Source: Lachnospiraceae bacterium | GTDB lineage: Bacteria > Bacillota > Clostridia > Lachnospirales > Lachnospiraceae | Assembly (NCBI GenBank): GCA_017482485.1 | Contig: JAFUMV010000125.1 | Span: forward strand, 1-60,610 | Length of the DNA stretch: 60,610 bases | Direction: 5' to 3' | Shown: positions 39,438 to 49,122 of the stretch, in pieces | Numbering within the stretch: position 1 is the first letter of the stretch | How the letters are laid out: the number at the start of each line of letters is the position of its first letter | Notes under the pieces: generated by a model | The model's input: the letters and a program-made list of their open reading frames with translations, nothing else | Database searches by the model: none | What the model was told of the DNA's origin: nothing | Position numbers and translations under genes: made by a program

Positions 39438-41666
39438 ATGAAAGACAAAATTTTCGGTGTATTACAGCGTGTCGGACGTTCCTTCATGCTGCCCATCGCG
39501 ATTCTGCCTGTGGCAGGTCTTCTGCTGGGAATCGGCGGTTCCTTTACCAATGAAACCATGATCAGTGCTTATCACCTGGAAAAAATTCTGGGTCAGGGAA
39601 CTTTGCTGAACAGCTTTTTAAACATCTTAAACAGCTGCGGAAGCGTTGTTTTTGATAATCTGCCGCTGCTGTTTGCCATCGGTGTGGCAATCGGTATGGC
39701 AAAGCAGGAAAAAGAAGTAGCGGCACTGGCAAGTGTTATCGCATTCTTCATTATGCACACCGCAATCAACGCAATGCTGGTACTGAACGGAAAACTGGTG
39801 ACCGTGCCCGGAGTGGTAGACGGTTCCGGAAATGCCATTGCCGGCATGGTTGGCTCTGTACAGCAGACAATCGGAATGCTGGATGGTTCCGTAACGCAGG
39901 TTCTGGGAATCACTTCCCTGCAGATGGGCGTATTCGGCGGTGTTATCGTAGGTCTTGGTGTTGCTGCACTGCACAATAAGTTCTACAATATTCAGCTGCC
40001 TCAGGTACTGTCCTTCTTTGGCGGAACCCGTTTTGTACCGATTATTTCCAGCGTGGTTTACATTTTTGTCGGCATTTTAATGTATTTTGTATGGCCTGTA
40101 ATTCAGAACGGAATTTACAGCCTGGGTGCTCTTGTAAACAGCTCAGGTTATGTAGGAACCTGGATTTACGGTATCATTGAGCGTGCGCTGATTCCTTTCG
40201 GTCTGCACCACGTATTTTATATGCCTTTCTGGCAGACTGCTGTAGGCGGTCAGCTCGAAGTTGCCGGAGACATGGTTTACGGCGCACAGAACATTTTCTT
40301 TGCACAGCTGGCACATATGGGTGAAATCGATCACTTCAGCGTAAATCCCGGAACCCGTTTCATGACCGGTAAATTCCCTTTCATGATCTTCGGTCTTCCC
40401 GGTGCGGCTCTGGCGATGTATCGTGTTGCCAAGCCTGAAAAGAAAAAGGTTGCAGGCGGTCTGCTGCTTTCCGCAGCTCTGACAGCAATGCTCACCGGTA
40501 TTACCGAGCCTATCGAATTTACATTTATTTTCGTGGCACCGTTCTTATATGCAGTACATAGCGTACTGGCAGGTGCTTCCTACATGATCATGCATATCCT
40601 GAATGTAGGTGTAGGTATGACTTTCTCCGGCGGTATTATCGACCTTGTAATGTTCGGTATTCTGCCCGGCGCAGCAAAGACAAGCTGGTACTGGATTCCT
40701 GTAGTTGGTGTAGTTTACTTTGTAGTTTACTATTTCCTGTTCAAGTTCCTGATTCTGAAATTTGACTTAAAAACACCCGGACGTGACGACAACGCGGAAG
40801 TGAAGCTGTATCGCAGAAGTGATGTGAATGCGAGAAAGCAGGCTCAGGCAGATGGCAGCGCAGTTGAGGACGAGCGTTCTGAGATGATTTTAAACGGCCT
40901 TGGCGGCAAGAAAAACGTGGTTGATGTGGATTGCTGCATTACCCGTCTGCGTTGTACTGTAAATAAGCCTGAACTGGTGGATGAGGCTCTGTTAAAAGCG
41001 ACAGGCGCAGCAGGCGTGATCAAGAAAGGTCAGGGTATTCAGGTCATTTACGGTCCTACCGTACCCAATATCAAAGCAGATCTGGTGGCTTACATGGCAA
41101 CCGCACCGGATGTGGAATATCATGGCGAAGCAAAGGCTGAGAATGCAGATGCAGCAGCAGATAAAAAAGATGAGAGCAAGGCAGAAGCTCCTGCAGTGAA
41201 AGAAGCAGCAAATAAAGTGGCACTGTACAGCCCCTTTGATGGTGTGGCGGAGTCCATTGAAAATGCTCCCGATGAAACTTTCGCACAGAAGATGATCGGT
41301 GACGGTTACATGGTGATGCCTGAAAGCGGCAAGGTGTTGGCTCCCTGTGATGCAGAAATCACTTTCGTATTCCCTACCGGCCATGCAGTCGGATTAAAGA
41401 CCGAAGACGGCGTAGAATTCATGCTTCATGTGGGCGTGGATACCGTAAAGCTGGAAGGCAAAGGCTTTGAACCCGCTGTTAAAGAAGGCGATCATGTGAA
41501 AAAGGGCGATAAGCTGATGGATTTTGATCTTGCCTATGTGAAAGAAAATGCTGTTTCCGAAGCCTGCATGATCATTTTCACCACAGTTCCCGATGGCGCA
41601 TTTATTCAGGTAGAAGGAAAGAAGAAGGTTCAGGCTCTGGACCATGCAGCAGATCTCTGCTACTAA
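39438..41666 (+). CDS. ptsG: PTS glucose-specific transporter EIICBA
   Basis: 742 residues. Imports and phosphorylates glucose (or a close analogue) with phosphate from HPr. Domain order: EIIC membrane domain (about 1-435) with TGITEPIEF, the sugar-site motif; EIIB (about 470-560) with phospho-Cys in CCITRLRC; an Ala/Glu/Lys linker; EIIA (about 590-742) with the active His in FMLHVGVDTV. The start at 39438 gives the usual EIIC beginning MKDKIFGVLQRVGRSFM; the frame extends to 39258 through the terminator region and cannot all be coding. GAGAGAG ahead is a modest ribosome binding site. Controlled by the GlcT switch upstream. Confidence 0.93.
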   Translation: MKDKIFGVLQRVGRSFMLPIAILPVAGLLLGIGGSFTNETMISAYHLEKILGQGTLLNSFLNILNSCGSVVFDNLPLLFAIGVAIGMAKQEKEVAALASVIAFFIMHTAINAMLVLNGKLVTVPGVVDGSGNAIAGMVGSVQQTIGMLDGSVTQVLGITSLQMGVFGGVIVGLGVAALHNKFYNIQLPQVLSFFGGTRFVPIISSVVYIFVGILMYFVWPVIQNGIYSLGALVNSSGYVGTWIYGIIERALIPFGLHHVFYMPFWQTAVGGQLEVAGDMVYGAQNIFFAQLAHMGEIDHFSVNPGTRFMTGKFPFMIFGLPGAALAMYRVAKPEKKKVAGGLLLSAALTAMLTGITEPIEFTFIFVAPFLYAVHSVLAGASYMIMHILNVGVGMTFSGGIIDLVMFGILPGAAKTSWYWIPVVGVVYFVVYYFLFKFLILKFDLKTPGRDDNAEVKLYRRSDVNARKQAQADGSAVEDERSEMILNGLGGKKNVVDVDCCITRLRCTVNKPELVDEALLKATGAAGVIKKGQGIQVIYGPTVPNIKADLVAYMATAPDVEYHGEAKAENADAAADKKDESKAEAPAVKEAANKVALYSPFDGVAESIENAPDETFAQKMIGDGYMVMPESGKVLAPCDAEITFVFPTGHAVGLKTEDGVEFMLHVGVDTVKLEGKGFEPAVKEGDHVKKGDKLMDFDLAYVKENAVSEACMIIFTTVPDGAFIQVEGKKKVQALDHAADLCY

Positions 41667-41680
41667 TTTCACATGTCCGC

Positions 41681-41785
41681 TGCGCAGAACCAGTCCTGCA
41701 CAAAGCAGGGAGCCGTTCTGCGCAGGTTCATAAGTTCATGGGTGACGTGCAGGCGAGGTGTTTTGGCGCCTTCGGCGCGTAAAAC
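41681..41785. other. Two hairpins in the ptsG-glcT gap
   Basis: TGCGCAGAAC (41681-41690) pairs with GTTCTGCGCA (41714-41723), with an inner CCTGC/GCAGG stem. A second inverted repeat is GTTTTGGCGCC (41760-41770) with GGCGCGTAAAAC (41774-41785). Neither has a T-run. They may end or process the ptsG transcript before glcT. Confidence 0.5.
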
Positions 41786-41895
41786 CCGAGGCAGGAATAG
41801 AAAAGTTGAAAATAGTACTGAAAATATCCGGGATGATGTGGTAAAATAAAAGAGGTAATTCTGACAGTGACAATTCTGATGGATGGAGACAACGC

Positions 41896-42720
41896 ATGTA
41901 TCGCGTGATAAAAGTACTGAATAACAATGCTGTTCTGGTTTATGACATTGACCGGAAAGAAGAAGCTGTTTTGCTGGGAAATGGCATAGGTTTCGGCAAA
42001 CGGCCCAATGAACGATTTGAACAGGCGAATAATGCCAAGCGTTATGCAATTGTGGACAGAGAAGAAAAAAACAGGACGGGTCGTCAGGTATTAAGCGGCA
42101 TGAATCCGGTTTTTCTGGAACTGTCAGGCAAAATTGTGGAGTGTGCGCAGCAGGCGCTGGGAGAGATTAACCCCAATATGATGATTCCGCTGGCTGATCA
42201 TATTGCGGTGGCTGTGGAACGCATGCAGAATGGAATCCATTTAAAAAATCCTTTTCACAAAGATATCCGGGTTTTGTATCCGGAAGAGTACCGGGTGGCT
42301 CAGAAGGCCTGGGAAATGGTTCAGGAGGATTGCGGCTGTACGCTTTGTGAAGATGAAGTGGGATATATAGCGCTTCATATCAGGGCGGGCAGAACGGATG
42401 AAAAGCTGGAAGACTCTCTGCAGATGGTTTCTCTGATGAAAATGGTGCAGCAGAGAGTGGAAGAGGCCATGCACTGTATTCTGGACCCTCGTTCCTTTAT
42501 GTTCGAACGTTTTATGGCGCATCTGCGTTATCTGCTGGTGTGTATTCGGGATGGAGAACCGGTTACGCTGGATATGGATGAATATGCGAAAACTCAGTTT
42601 CCCGGGACCTATGAATCGGCGCAGGAAATCTGCAGAGTGTTAGGTGAACAGATGCAGAAAAGTGTGCCGAAAGAAGCAATCGGCCATCTCACGATCCATA
42701 TGGAGCGGCTCAGAAAATAG
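41896..42720 (+). CDS. glcT: BglG/LicT-family transcription antiterminator, GlcT
   Basis: 274 residues. Domain order: RNA-binding CAT domain (1-60, MYRVIKVLNNNAVLVYD and LGNGIGFGK), PRD1 (about 65-170) and PRD2 (about 175-274). The phosphorylatable histidines are visible in PLADHIAVAVER and GYIALHIRAG (PRD1) and RFMAHLRYLL and GHLTIHMERL (PRD2). It should bind the RAT in the ptsG leader when its PRD1 is unphosphorylated, that is when glucose draws phosphate through EII. The identity as GlcT rests on the neighbouring glucose PTS and the RAT type. GGAG stands 7 bases before ATG 41896. Confidence 0.9.
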   Translation: MYRVIKVLNNNAVLVYDIDRKEEAVLLGNGIGFGKRPNERFEQANNAKRYAIVDREEKNRTGRQVLSGMNPVFLELSGKIVECAQQALGEINPNMMIPLADHIAVAVERMQNGIHLKNPFHKDIRVLYPEEYRVAQKAWEMVQEDCGCTLCEDEVGYIALHIRAGRTDEKLEDSLQMVSLMKMVQQRVEEAMHCILDPRSFMFERFMAHLRYLLVCIRDGEPVTLDMDEYAKTQFPGTYESAQEICRVLGEQMQKSVPKEAIGHLTIHMERLRK

Positions 42721-42806
42721 CAGATCCCGGTTGTTTATCACTTTGGCAGTTACAATGATATAAGAACCCGATGAGGGAAAAGTCTCATCGAATATTCATA
42801 TGACAG

Positions 42807-42868
42807 GCATAATTATTCACGAAAATACGAACCCCCGGTGTTTTTGTGAAAAATTATGCTTGTTTTTT
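42807..42868 (+). terminator. Long AT-rich inverted repeat, probable glcT terminator
   Basis: The 22-base arms at 42807-42828 and 42838-42859 (outer GCATAATT/AATTATGC) match at all but four positions, around a C-rich loop, and are followed by TTGTTTTTT. It also lies directly upstream of the -10 box of the ABC importer operon, so an operator role is possible. A small hairpin CGATGAG/CTCATCG precedes it at 42769-42790. Confidence 0.6.
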
Positions 42869-42890
42869 CACTTATTTATGATACTATAAT
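42860..42890 (+). promoter_or_regulatory. Promoter of the amino-acid ABC importer
   Basis: A perfect TATAAT at 42885-42890; the best -35 candidate TTGTTT (42860-42865) is 19 bases away, so the promoter may need help or the -35 box may be different. Confidence 0.45.
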
Positions 42891-42964
42891 TTTATTCATG
42901 AAGTGACGGTATTCTGAAGCGATGGCGCGGACGGATATCGTGTTCACAGGGAGGAGAATTGAAA

Positions 42965-43771
42965 ATGAAGAAGAAATTATTGAGTGTAGTGCTTGCAGCA
43001 GCTATGGTTTTTTCCATGGCAGCATGCGGCAGCCAGTCTGCTGATCAGGAACCTGCAGCTGAGACCGCCATCACCGGTTCTGCAGATCTGCCGGGCAAGA
43101 CCATTGGGGTACAGCTGGGAACCACCGGTGACAGCCTGGCAACCGAATATGAGAGCCAGGGCTCCACTGTTGAGCGTTATAACAAGGGCGCGGATGCAAT
43201 TCAGGCATTAAAGCAGGGCAAGGTTGACTGTGTAATCATCGATAACAATCCGGCGAAGGCATTTGTGGAAAAGAACGATGATCTTGTGATTCTGGATGAG
43301 GAAATGTCCGTAGAAGAGTATGCGATGTGCTTAAGCAAAGAGAACGAAGAGCTGCTGGCAGATATTAATGAAGCGCTGGATCAGCTGGAAGAGAATGGTA
43401 CTCTGGCTGAGATTGAATCCAATTACATCGGTGATGAAGCAGGTCAGCATCCTTATGAGTCTCCTGAGGGAACCGATCGTTCCAATGGCACTCTGATTAT
43501 GGCTACGAATGCTGCTTTTGAACCTTATGAATATTATGCAAATCAGGAAATCGTCGGCATTGATCCTGATATTGCACAGGCAGTATGCGATATTCTCGGT
43601 TACGAGTTAAAGATCGAAGACATGGAATTTGATTCCATCATCAACGCTGTTGTAGCCGGTAAGGCTGATATCGGCGTAGCAGGCATGACCGTAACAGAAG
43701 ATCGTAAGTTGAGCGTGAACTTCACAGATCCTTACACAAAAGCGAGCCAGGTTATTATTGTGAGAAAGTAA
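42965..43771 (+). CDS. Amino-acid ABC transporter substrate-binding lipoprotein, circularly permuted
   Basis: 268 residues. Signal peptide with lipobox MAAC, Cys21 being the lipid anchor. The polar-amino-acid binding fold (GlnH/ArtJ type) is present but in swapped order: residues 45-156 (KTIGVQLGTTGD to IESNYIG) match the second lobe and C-terminal helix of normal proteins, residues 157-175 are a linker, and residues 176-268 (LIMATNAAFEPYEYY to ASQVIIVRK) match the first lobe that normally comes first. All main segments of both lobes are there, so the fold can still form. Start ATG 42965 follows GGAGGAG. The permease and ATPase genes follow in the same direction. Confidence 0.9.
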   Translation: MKKKLLSVVLAAAMVFSMAACGSQSADQEPAAETAITGSADLPGKTIGVQLGTTGDSLATEYESQGSTVERYNKGADAIQALKQGKVDCVIIDNNPAKAFVEKNDDLVILDEEMSVEEYAMCLSKENEELLADINEALDQLEENGTLAEIESNYIGDEAGQHPYESPEGTDRSNGTLIMATNAAFEPYEYYANQEIVGIDPDIAQAVCDILGYELKIEDMEFDSIINAVVAGKADIGVAGMTVTEDRKLSVNFTDPYTKASQVIIVRK

Positions 43772-43840
43772 TTTATGATATGTAAATATCATATTATGGA
43801 ATGGTATCTGTAAATAAAATGAGCAACTGAGAATGCGAAG

Positions 43841-43871
43841 AGGCTGCCGCAAAAATTACGGCAGCCTTTTT
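43841..43871 (+). terminator. Intra-operon terminator after the binding protein
   Basis: AGGCTGCCG (43841-43849) pairs with CGGCAGCCT (43859-43867), T5 follows. Partial termination here would give more binding protein than membrane components. Confidence 0.82.
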
Positions 43872-43893
43872 CTCAAATGGTGAGGAGGATACA

Positions 43894-44595
43894 GTGGAAG
43901 ATCTGAAAATCAGATTTATAACCAACTTTATAAAAGACGATCGCTGGAAATACTTTACCAACGGGCTGGAAACAACCTATATTGTTTCCTTTTTTGCGAT
44001 CGTTCTGGGCGTGGTGATCGGTGTTTTGATTGCGGTGGTGCGCTCTACCGCAGACACAATTGAGCGCCCCAACCTGGTAATTAGAATTTTAAACTGGATC
44101 TGCAGGATTTATCTGACGGTTATCCGCGGTACGCCTGCCATGATTCAGCTGCTGATCATGTATTATATTATTTTCGGTTCCGTGGATGTCAGCAAAAGGG
44201 TGGTTGCTATTCTGACATTTGGCATTAACTCCGGCGCATATGTGGCCGAGATCATCCGTTCCGGCATTATGTCCGTAGACCGCGGACAGTTTGAAGCGGG
44301 GCGCAGTCTTGGACTGAACTACGTGCAGACTATGTGGTATATTGTGATTCCCCAGGCTTTCAAAAATGTTCTGCCCGCGCTGGGCAATGAATTTATCACC
44401 CTGTTAAAGGAAACGTCTATCTGCGGTTACATTGCCTTGACGGACGTGACCCATGGCGCCAATACAGTCAGAAGTCAGACTTACGACCCTTATCTGCCGC
44501 TGTTTGGTGCGGCTCTGATTTATCTGATCAGTGTAAGCTTCCTTTCTGCACTGGTTACAAGAATGGAAAGGAGGCTGCGTGTCAATGAGCGCTGA
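43894..44595 (+). CDS. Amino-acid ABC transporter permease (HisM/GlnP family)
   Basis: 233 residues with about five membrane helices. The family signature appears as [16 protein letters not shown], and the ATPase-contacting EAA loop as [23 protein letters not shown]. It should form a homodimeric channel for a polar amino acid supplied by the upstream binding protein. The start is the GTG at 43894, preceded by GAGGAGG. It overlaps the ATPase gene by 11 bases, showing translational coupling. Confidence 0.9.
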   Translation: MEDLKIRFITNFIKDDRWKYFTNGLETTYIVSFFAIVLGVVIGVLIAVVRSTADTIERPNLVIRILNWICRIYLTVIRGTPAMIQLLIMYYIIFGSVDVSKRVVAILTFGINSGAYVAEIIRSGIMSVDRGQFEAGRSLGLNYVQTMWYIVIPQAFKNVLPALGNEFITLLKETSICGYIALTDVTHGANTVRSQTYDPYLPLFGAALIYLISVSFLSALVTRMERRLRVNER

Positions 44596-45328
44596 AAAAC
44601 AGGTATTATTTGATATCAAAGGATTGTGCAAATCCTTTGGCAAGGTTCAGGTACTGGATCATATTGATGCACAGATTTATAAAGGAGAGGTGGTGGTAAT
44701 CATCGGTCCCTCCGGCTCCGGTAAATCCACCTTCCTTCGTTCCCTGAATCTCCTGGAAATGCCCACCGGCGGCCGGATTTTATTTGAGGGAAAGGACATG
44801 ACAGATCCCAGGGCAAATATCAATGAATATCGACAGAAAATCGGTATGGTGTTCCAGCACTTCAATCTGTTTGCCAACCTGACGATTTTAGAAAACATGA
44901 CGCTGGCGCCGATGAAGGTGCTCAAAAAATCCAAAGAAGAAGCAGAAGCGGAAGCAATGCAGCTGTTAAAGCGTGTGGGCCTGGAAGAAAAAGCAAACGC
45001 CTATCCTGCACAGCTGTCCGGCGGACAGAAACAGAGAATCGCCATTGTGCGTTCTCTGTGCATGCATCCCGATGTGATGCTCTTTGATGAACCTACCAGC
45101 GCTCTTGATCCCGAAATGGTAGGTGAAGTTCTTGCGGTTATGCGCGATCTCGCTCTTGAGGGCATGACCATGGTTATCGTCACCCACGAAATGGGGTTTG
45201 CGCGAGAAGTCGGAAGCCGTGTCCTTTTCGTAGATGAAGGAAAAATCAAAGAAGAAAACACCCCCGCCGAATTTTTCGACCACCCCAGGCACCCTCGTCT
45301 GGTAGAATTTTTATCCAAGGTAATCTGA
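44585..45328 (+). CDS. Amino-acid ABC transporter ATP-binding protein (GlnQ type)
   Basis: 247 residues. Walker [10 protein letters not shown] near 38, Q-loop FQHFNLF, signature LSGGQKQR, Walker [13 protein letters not shown] and H-loop VTHEMGFA are all intact, with LRSLNLLE after the P-loop as in polar amino acid importers. It powers the permease encoded just upstream. ATG 44585 is preferred over GTG 44579 because AAAGGAGG lies 10 bases before it. A strong terminator follows. Confidence 0.93.
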   Translation: MSAEKQVLFDIKGLCKSFGKVQVLDHIDAQIYKGEVVVIIGPSGSGKSTFLRSLNLLEMPTGGRILFEGKDMTDPRANINEYRQKIGMVFQHFNLFANLTILENMTLAPMKVLKKSKEEAEAEAMQLLKRVGLEEKANAYPAQLSGGQKQRIAIVRSLCMHPDVMLFDEPTSALDPEMVGEVLAVMRDLALEGMTMVIVTHEMGFAREVGSRVLFVDEGKIKEENTPAEFFDHPRHPRLVEFLSKVI

Positions 45329-45394
45329 TGTAACTTTTATGCACGCAGAGGATATCCGAACTGCTGCAGCTTATTTGGTATCCTGTAAAAATGT

Positions 45395-45447
45395 AAAAAA
45401 CTCCCCCAATGAGCAGGGCATCAGCCGCGTTCATTGGGGGAGTTTTT
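45395..45447. terminator. Bidirectional terminator between importer and exporter operons
   Basis: ACTCCCCCAATGA (45400-45412) pairs perfectly with TCATTGGGGGAGT (45431-45443); A6 precedes and T5 follows, so it can serve both converging units. Confidence 0.92.
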
Positions 45448-45500
45448 AAAACCTCAAGGCCTTTGCCGGTGGGGCCGGGGCCCTTCCAAAGCCTTTCGGC

Positions 45501-47387
45501 CTATTCTAACTGCGCGATTTCATGATACAGATCCGCGTAACGTCCACCGGCTGCCAACAGCTCATCGTGATCGCCGCGCTCAATAATTCTGCCTTTTTCC
45601 AGCACCATAATGGCATTGGCCTTTCGGACGGTGGAAAGTCTGTGCGCGATCACAAAGGTGGTGCGGTCTTTCATCAGGGCGTCCATGCCTTCTTCGATGT
45701 GGCGCTCTGTTCTGGTATCGACAGAACTTGTCGCTTCATCGAGAATCAGGATCGGCGCTTTGCTGATGGCAGCCCGGGCGATGTTTAACAGCTGACGCTG
45801 ACCCTGGGACAGGTTGGCACCATCGTGTTCCAGCAAAGTATCATAACCCTTTTCCAGATTCATGATAAAGGAATGGGCAGAAGCGACTTTCGCTGCCTGA
45901 ATGACCTCTTCATCGGTAGCATCCAGCCTGCCGTATCGGATGTTTTCACGGACGGTTCCGGTGAAAAGATGAGTGTCCTGCAGTACCATGGCAATGTTGC
46001 TTCGCAGGAATCCCCGGTTGATTTTTTCAATCGGAATACCATCGATGGTGATCTGTCCGCCTTCCACATCGTAGAAGCGGGAGAGCAAGTTGGTGACAGT
46101 GGTCTTGCCGGCGCCGGTGGAGCCCACGAAGGCGATTTTCTGGCCGGGCTTTGCATAGAGGGAAATATCGTGCAGAACCGGAACGCCGGGCTCATAGCCG
46201 AAGCTTACATGGTCCAGCACCACATGTCCTTTGATGGCATCGGGCGCAGCAGCGTCCGTATCGGGCGCTTCCGGCTGTTCATCCAGCACGTCAAAAACCC
46301 GTTCTGCGCCTGCCAGAGCTGAAAATACCGTGTTCATCTGCATGGAGATTTCGTTGATCGGACGATTGAACTGGCGGGTATAATTTAAGGACACGGTCAG
46401 GCCGCCGATGTCGAAGCCCTTTGTTACCACCAGAATTCCGCCCACACAGGCGGTCAGCGCATAGGTCATGTTGCAGAGCTGATGGGTAACAGGGCCCATG
46501 ATGCCGGAGCGGAACTGGGCTTTGATCTGCGCCTCGCAGAGCTCGCTGTTCAGGTAGGAAAATTCTTCCTGAGCGGTCTGTTCGTGGTTGAATACTTTCA
46601 CGATTTTCTGGCCGGAAATGGTTTCTTCTGCGAAGCCGTTTAACATACCCAGGTTTTTCTGCTGCTGACGATATGCACTGCGGCCCTTCTGGATAATCCA
46701 TTTACTGACCCAGGTTAAAAGCGGCGTCACAATGATGGTGATAGCGCCCAGAATCAGATTCGTATAAAGCATCAAAAATACTGTGCCGATGATGGTAATA
46801 GCACCGGAAATGATCTGAATTAAGGTGGTATTGAGCATTTCACCGACAGCATCTACGTCGTTGGTGAAGCGGCTCATCAAATCGCCGGAGGCGTGAGTGT
46901 CAAAATAGCGGATCGGCAAAGTCTGCAGTTTGTCATAAAGCTCCTGACGCATTCTGCGCAGGGAACGCTGGGAAACGGTCAGCATCAGACGCTGCTGCAG
47001 CCATTGGGTGAGGACGGAAACTGCATAAACAACAGCCATGACGCAAAGTCCCAGAAACAGTCCGTGCATTCTGTCAGTTATTGTCGAAGTGTCAGGGTCA
47101 TAATACAGAAAGCGGTTCATGATCGGGCGAAGCAGATAAGAGGCTGCAAGAGTGCTCACGGTGTTGATAACTGCGCAGATGAGCGCAATGAGCATCAGCG
47201 TGCGCTCATGGGAGAGATAACGAAACAGCCGGGCGAGTGTTTTGCCCAGATTTTTTGGCTTTCCCGTGGCGGACATGCCCTGGCTGCGTCCTCTGCCGGG
47301 CCCCACTGAAATTTCCTTTTTGTCGGAGGATGCAGCTTTAGAATTTCCGTATTTTTCTTTCAGGCGAAGTATTTTCTGATCATCCAT
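45501..47387 (-). CDS. ABC exporter subunit B (membrane + ATPase), canonical Walker B
   Basis: 628 residues. An N-terminal extension (about 1-60) precedes six membrane helices, then the ATPase with Walker A VGSTGAGKTT, signature LSQGQRQ, Walker B ILILDEATSSVD with the catalytic Glu, and H-loop IAHRLS. It pairs with the subunit encoded upstream to form a heterodimeric exporter of the BmrCD/LmrCD type, probably for drugs. The gene follows its partner after one base, with AGGAGG near the start, so the two are made together. The cargo is unknown. Confidence 0.9.
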   Translation of the reverse strand: MDDQKILRLKEKYGNSKAASSDKKEISVGPGRGRSQGMSATGKPKNLGKTLARLFRYLSHERTLMLIALICAVINTVSTLAASYLLRPIMNRFLYYDPDTSTITDRMHGLFLGLCVMAVVYAVSVLTQWLQQRLMLTVSQRSLRRMRQELYDKLQTLPIRYFDTHASGDLMSRFTNDVDAVGEMLNTTLIQIISGAITIIGTVFLMLYTNLILGAITIIVTPLLTWVSKWIIQKGRSAYRQQQKNLGMLNGFAEETISGQKIVKVFNHEQTAQEEFSYLNSELCEAQIKAQFRSGIMGPVTHQLCNMTYALTACVGGILVVTKGFDIGGLTVSLNYTRQFNRPINEISMQMNTVFSALAGAERVFDVLDEQPEAPDTDAAAPDAIKGHVVLDHVSFGYEPGVPVLHDISLYAKPGQKIAFVGSTGAGKTTVTNLLSRFYDVEGGQITIDGIPIEKINRGFLRSNIAMVLQDTHLFTGTVRENIRYGRLDATDEEVIQAAKVASAHSFIMNLEKGYDTLLEHDGANLSQGQRQLLNIARAAISKAPILILDEATSSVDTRTERHIEEGMDALMKDRTTFVIAHRLSTVRKANAIMVLEKGRIIERGDHDELLAAGGRYADLYHEIAQLE

Positions 47388-47388
47388 T

Positions 47389-49122
47389 TCATTCTGCCTC
47401 CTCTTTATCTTTCTGAGAATAATAAATTTCCTGATAAGCTCTGCAGCTCTTAATCAGCTGTGCGTGCTTGCCGAAGCCCACAATTTTGCCGTCATCCATA
47501 ACCACAATGTTATCCGCATCAATGACGGAAGAGATGCGCTGGGCAATGATGATTTTGGTAATACCCGACATGTCTTCCTGCAGAGCTTTGCGGATAGAGC
47601 TTTCCGTTGCGGTATCAACGGCGCTGGTGGAGTCATCAAGAATCAGGATTTTCGGCTTTTTTAAAAGCGCGCGGGCAATGCAGAGGCGCTGCTTCTGGCC
47701 GCCGGAGAGATTTACGCCGCCCTGCCCAAGTTCAGTTTCATAACCATTTGGGAAAGAGACGATAAAACCGTCTGCAGCTGCAATTTTTGCCGCACGCCGA
47801 ATTTCGTCCATGGAAGCGTCTTCGTTTCCCCAGCGCAGGTTTTCTGCGATTGTGCCGGAAAAAAGCGTATTTTTCTGTAAAACCATGGCTACGCTTTCGC
47901 GCAGATGAAAAAGGGAATAATCCCGTACATCAGTGTCATCCACAAAAACCCTGCCCTCGTCTGCATCATAAAGACGGGGAATCAGGGAAACCAGGGTGGA
48001 CTTGCCGCTGCCGGTGGAACCGATGATGCCCACGGTTTGGCCGCCTTCAATGGTCAGATTGATCTGATCCAGCACCTTCTGGGTGTTATCCTTGAAATAA
48101 CGGAAGGAAACATTTTCAAAAGTGATTTTTCCGCTTTTAACTTCTTTTTCTTTATGAGCCGCATGCTCATCCGTCAGGTCAAGATCAGCGTTAAGCACTT
48201 CTGTGATTCGCCGGTCGGATGCTGCCGCACGGGTACCCTGCAGGACGATATTTGCCAGAAAGTTCAGAGCGGTAAGTATCTGGGAAAGATAAGTGATGAA
48301 TGCGGTCAGTGTGCCCAGCTCCATGCTGCCCACCATGATCTGTTCGCCTGCAAACCAGACAACGGCCAGGGTGGTGACATTGACAGCCAGAGCGGATACA
48401 GGCTGCATCAGAAGCATCATTTTTAATGCCGAAGTGCTCTTTTCTACCAGTTCATCATTCACGACAAAAAACTTTTTCTTTTCAAAATCTTCCCGGACAA
48501 AAGATTTGATGACGCGCTCGTTGGTGATGGTTTCGCCGACGCTGTTATTGAGCTGATCGATTTTCTGCTGCATCACCGTATAGCGGGGAGATGCGGTTTT
48601 GATGATCAGCGCAATTGCCAGCCCCAGAATGGGAACCACAATGAAAATGACCATTGCCAGCTGCGCATTTAAGGAAAAGGACATAATCAGCGCACCGATG
48701 AGCATGACCGGGCTTCTGAAAAAGCCGCGCAGAAGCGTCTGAACGAAGTTCTGGATCTGGGTGATATCATTGGTAATTCGCGTGATCAAAGACCCGGTGG
48801 AAAAATCATCGATGTTTGCAAAAGAAAACTTCTGAATCTGCCGGAAGGTGTCCTCTCTGACGCCGGCGGCCAGCCGCGCGGCTCCGCGAATTGCGAAATT
48901 TGCTCCTAAAACGCCGGTTGCCATCATGCTGAGTGCGATCAGAAACATGTAGATGCCGTTTTCAATAATATAAGGAATATCCCGGTTAGCGGCACCGTAG
49001 TTGATAATATTGGCATTAATATAGGGCAGAATAAATTCTCCGCTGGCTTCCAGAACCATAAAAATTGGTCCCAGAAGGAAAGAATACCAGTATTTTTTGA
49101 TGTAGGGAGTATATTTACGCAT
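47389..49122 (-). CDS. ABC exporter subunit A with degenerate Walker B
   Basis: 577 residues, six membrane helices then an ATPase domain. Walker A IGSTGSGKST, signature LSGGQKQR and switch IAQRIS. Walker B reads ILILDDSTSAVD: the catalytic Glu is Asp and the H-loop His is Gln, so this ATP site is of the non-hydrolysing kind seen in asymmetric heterodimeric exporters. Together with the canonical partner this matches BmrCD, LmrCD and TM287/288. It overlaps the TetR gene by 8 bases, so expression is tied to that regulator. Confidence 0.92.
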   Translation of the reverse strand: MRKYTPYIKKYWYSFLLGPIFMVLEASGEFILPYINANIINYGAANRDIPYIIENGIYMFLIALSMMATGVLGANFAIRGAARLAAGVREDTFRQIQKFSFANIDDFSTGSLITRITNDITQIQNFVQTLLRGFFRSPVMLIGALIMSFSLNAQLAMVIFIVVPILGLAIALIIKTASPRYTVMQQKIDQLNNSVGETITNERVIKSFVREDFEKKKFFVVNDELVEKSTSALKMMLLMQPVSALAVNVTTLAVVWFAGEQIMVGSMELGTLTAFITYLSQILTALNFLANIVLQGTRAAASDRRITEVLNADLDLTDEHAAHKEKEVKSGKITFENVSFRYFKDNTQKVLDQINLTIEGGQTVGIIGSTGSGKSTLVSLIPRLYDADEGRVFVDDTDVRDYSLFHLRESVAMVLQKNTLFSGTIAENLRWGNEDASMDEIRRAAKIAAADGFIVSFPNGYETELGQGGVNLSGGQKQRLCIARALLKKPKILILDDSTSAVDTATESSIRKALQEDMSGITKIIIAQRISSVIDADNIVVMDDGKIVGFGKHAQLIKSCRAYQEIYYSQKDKEEAE

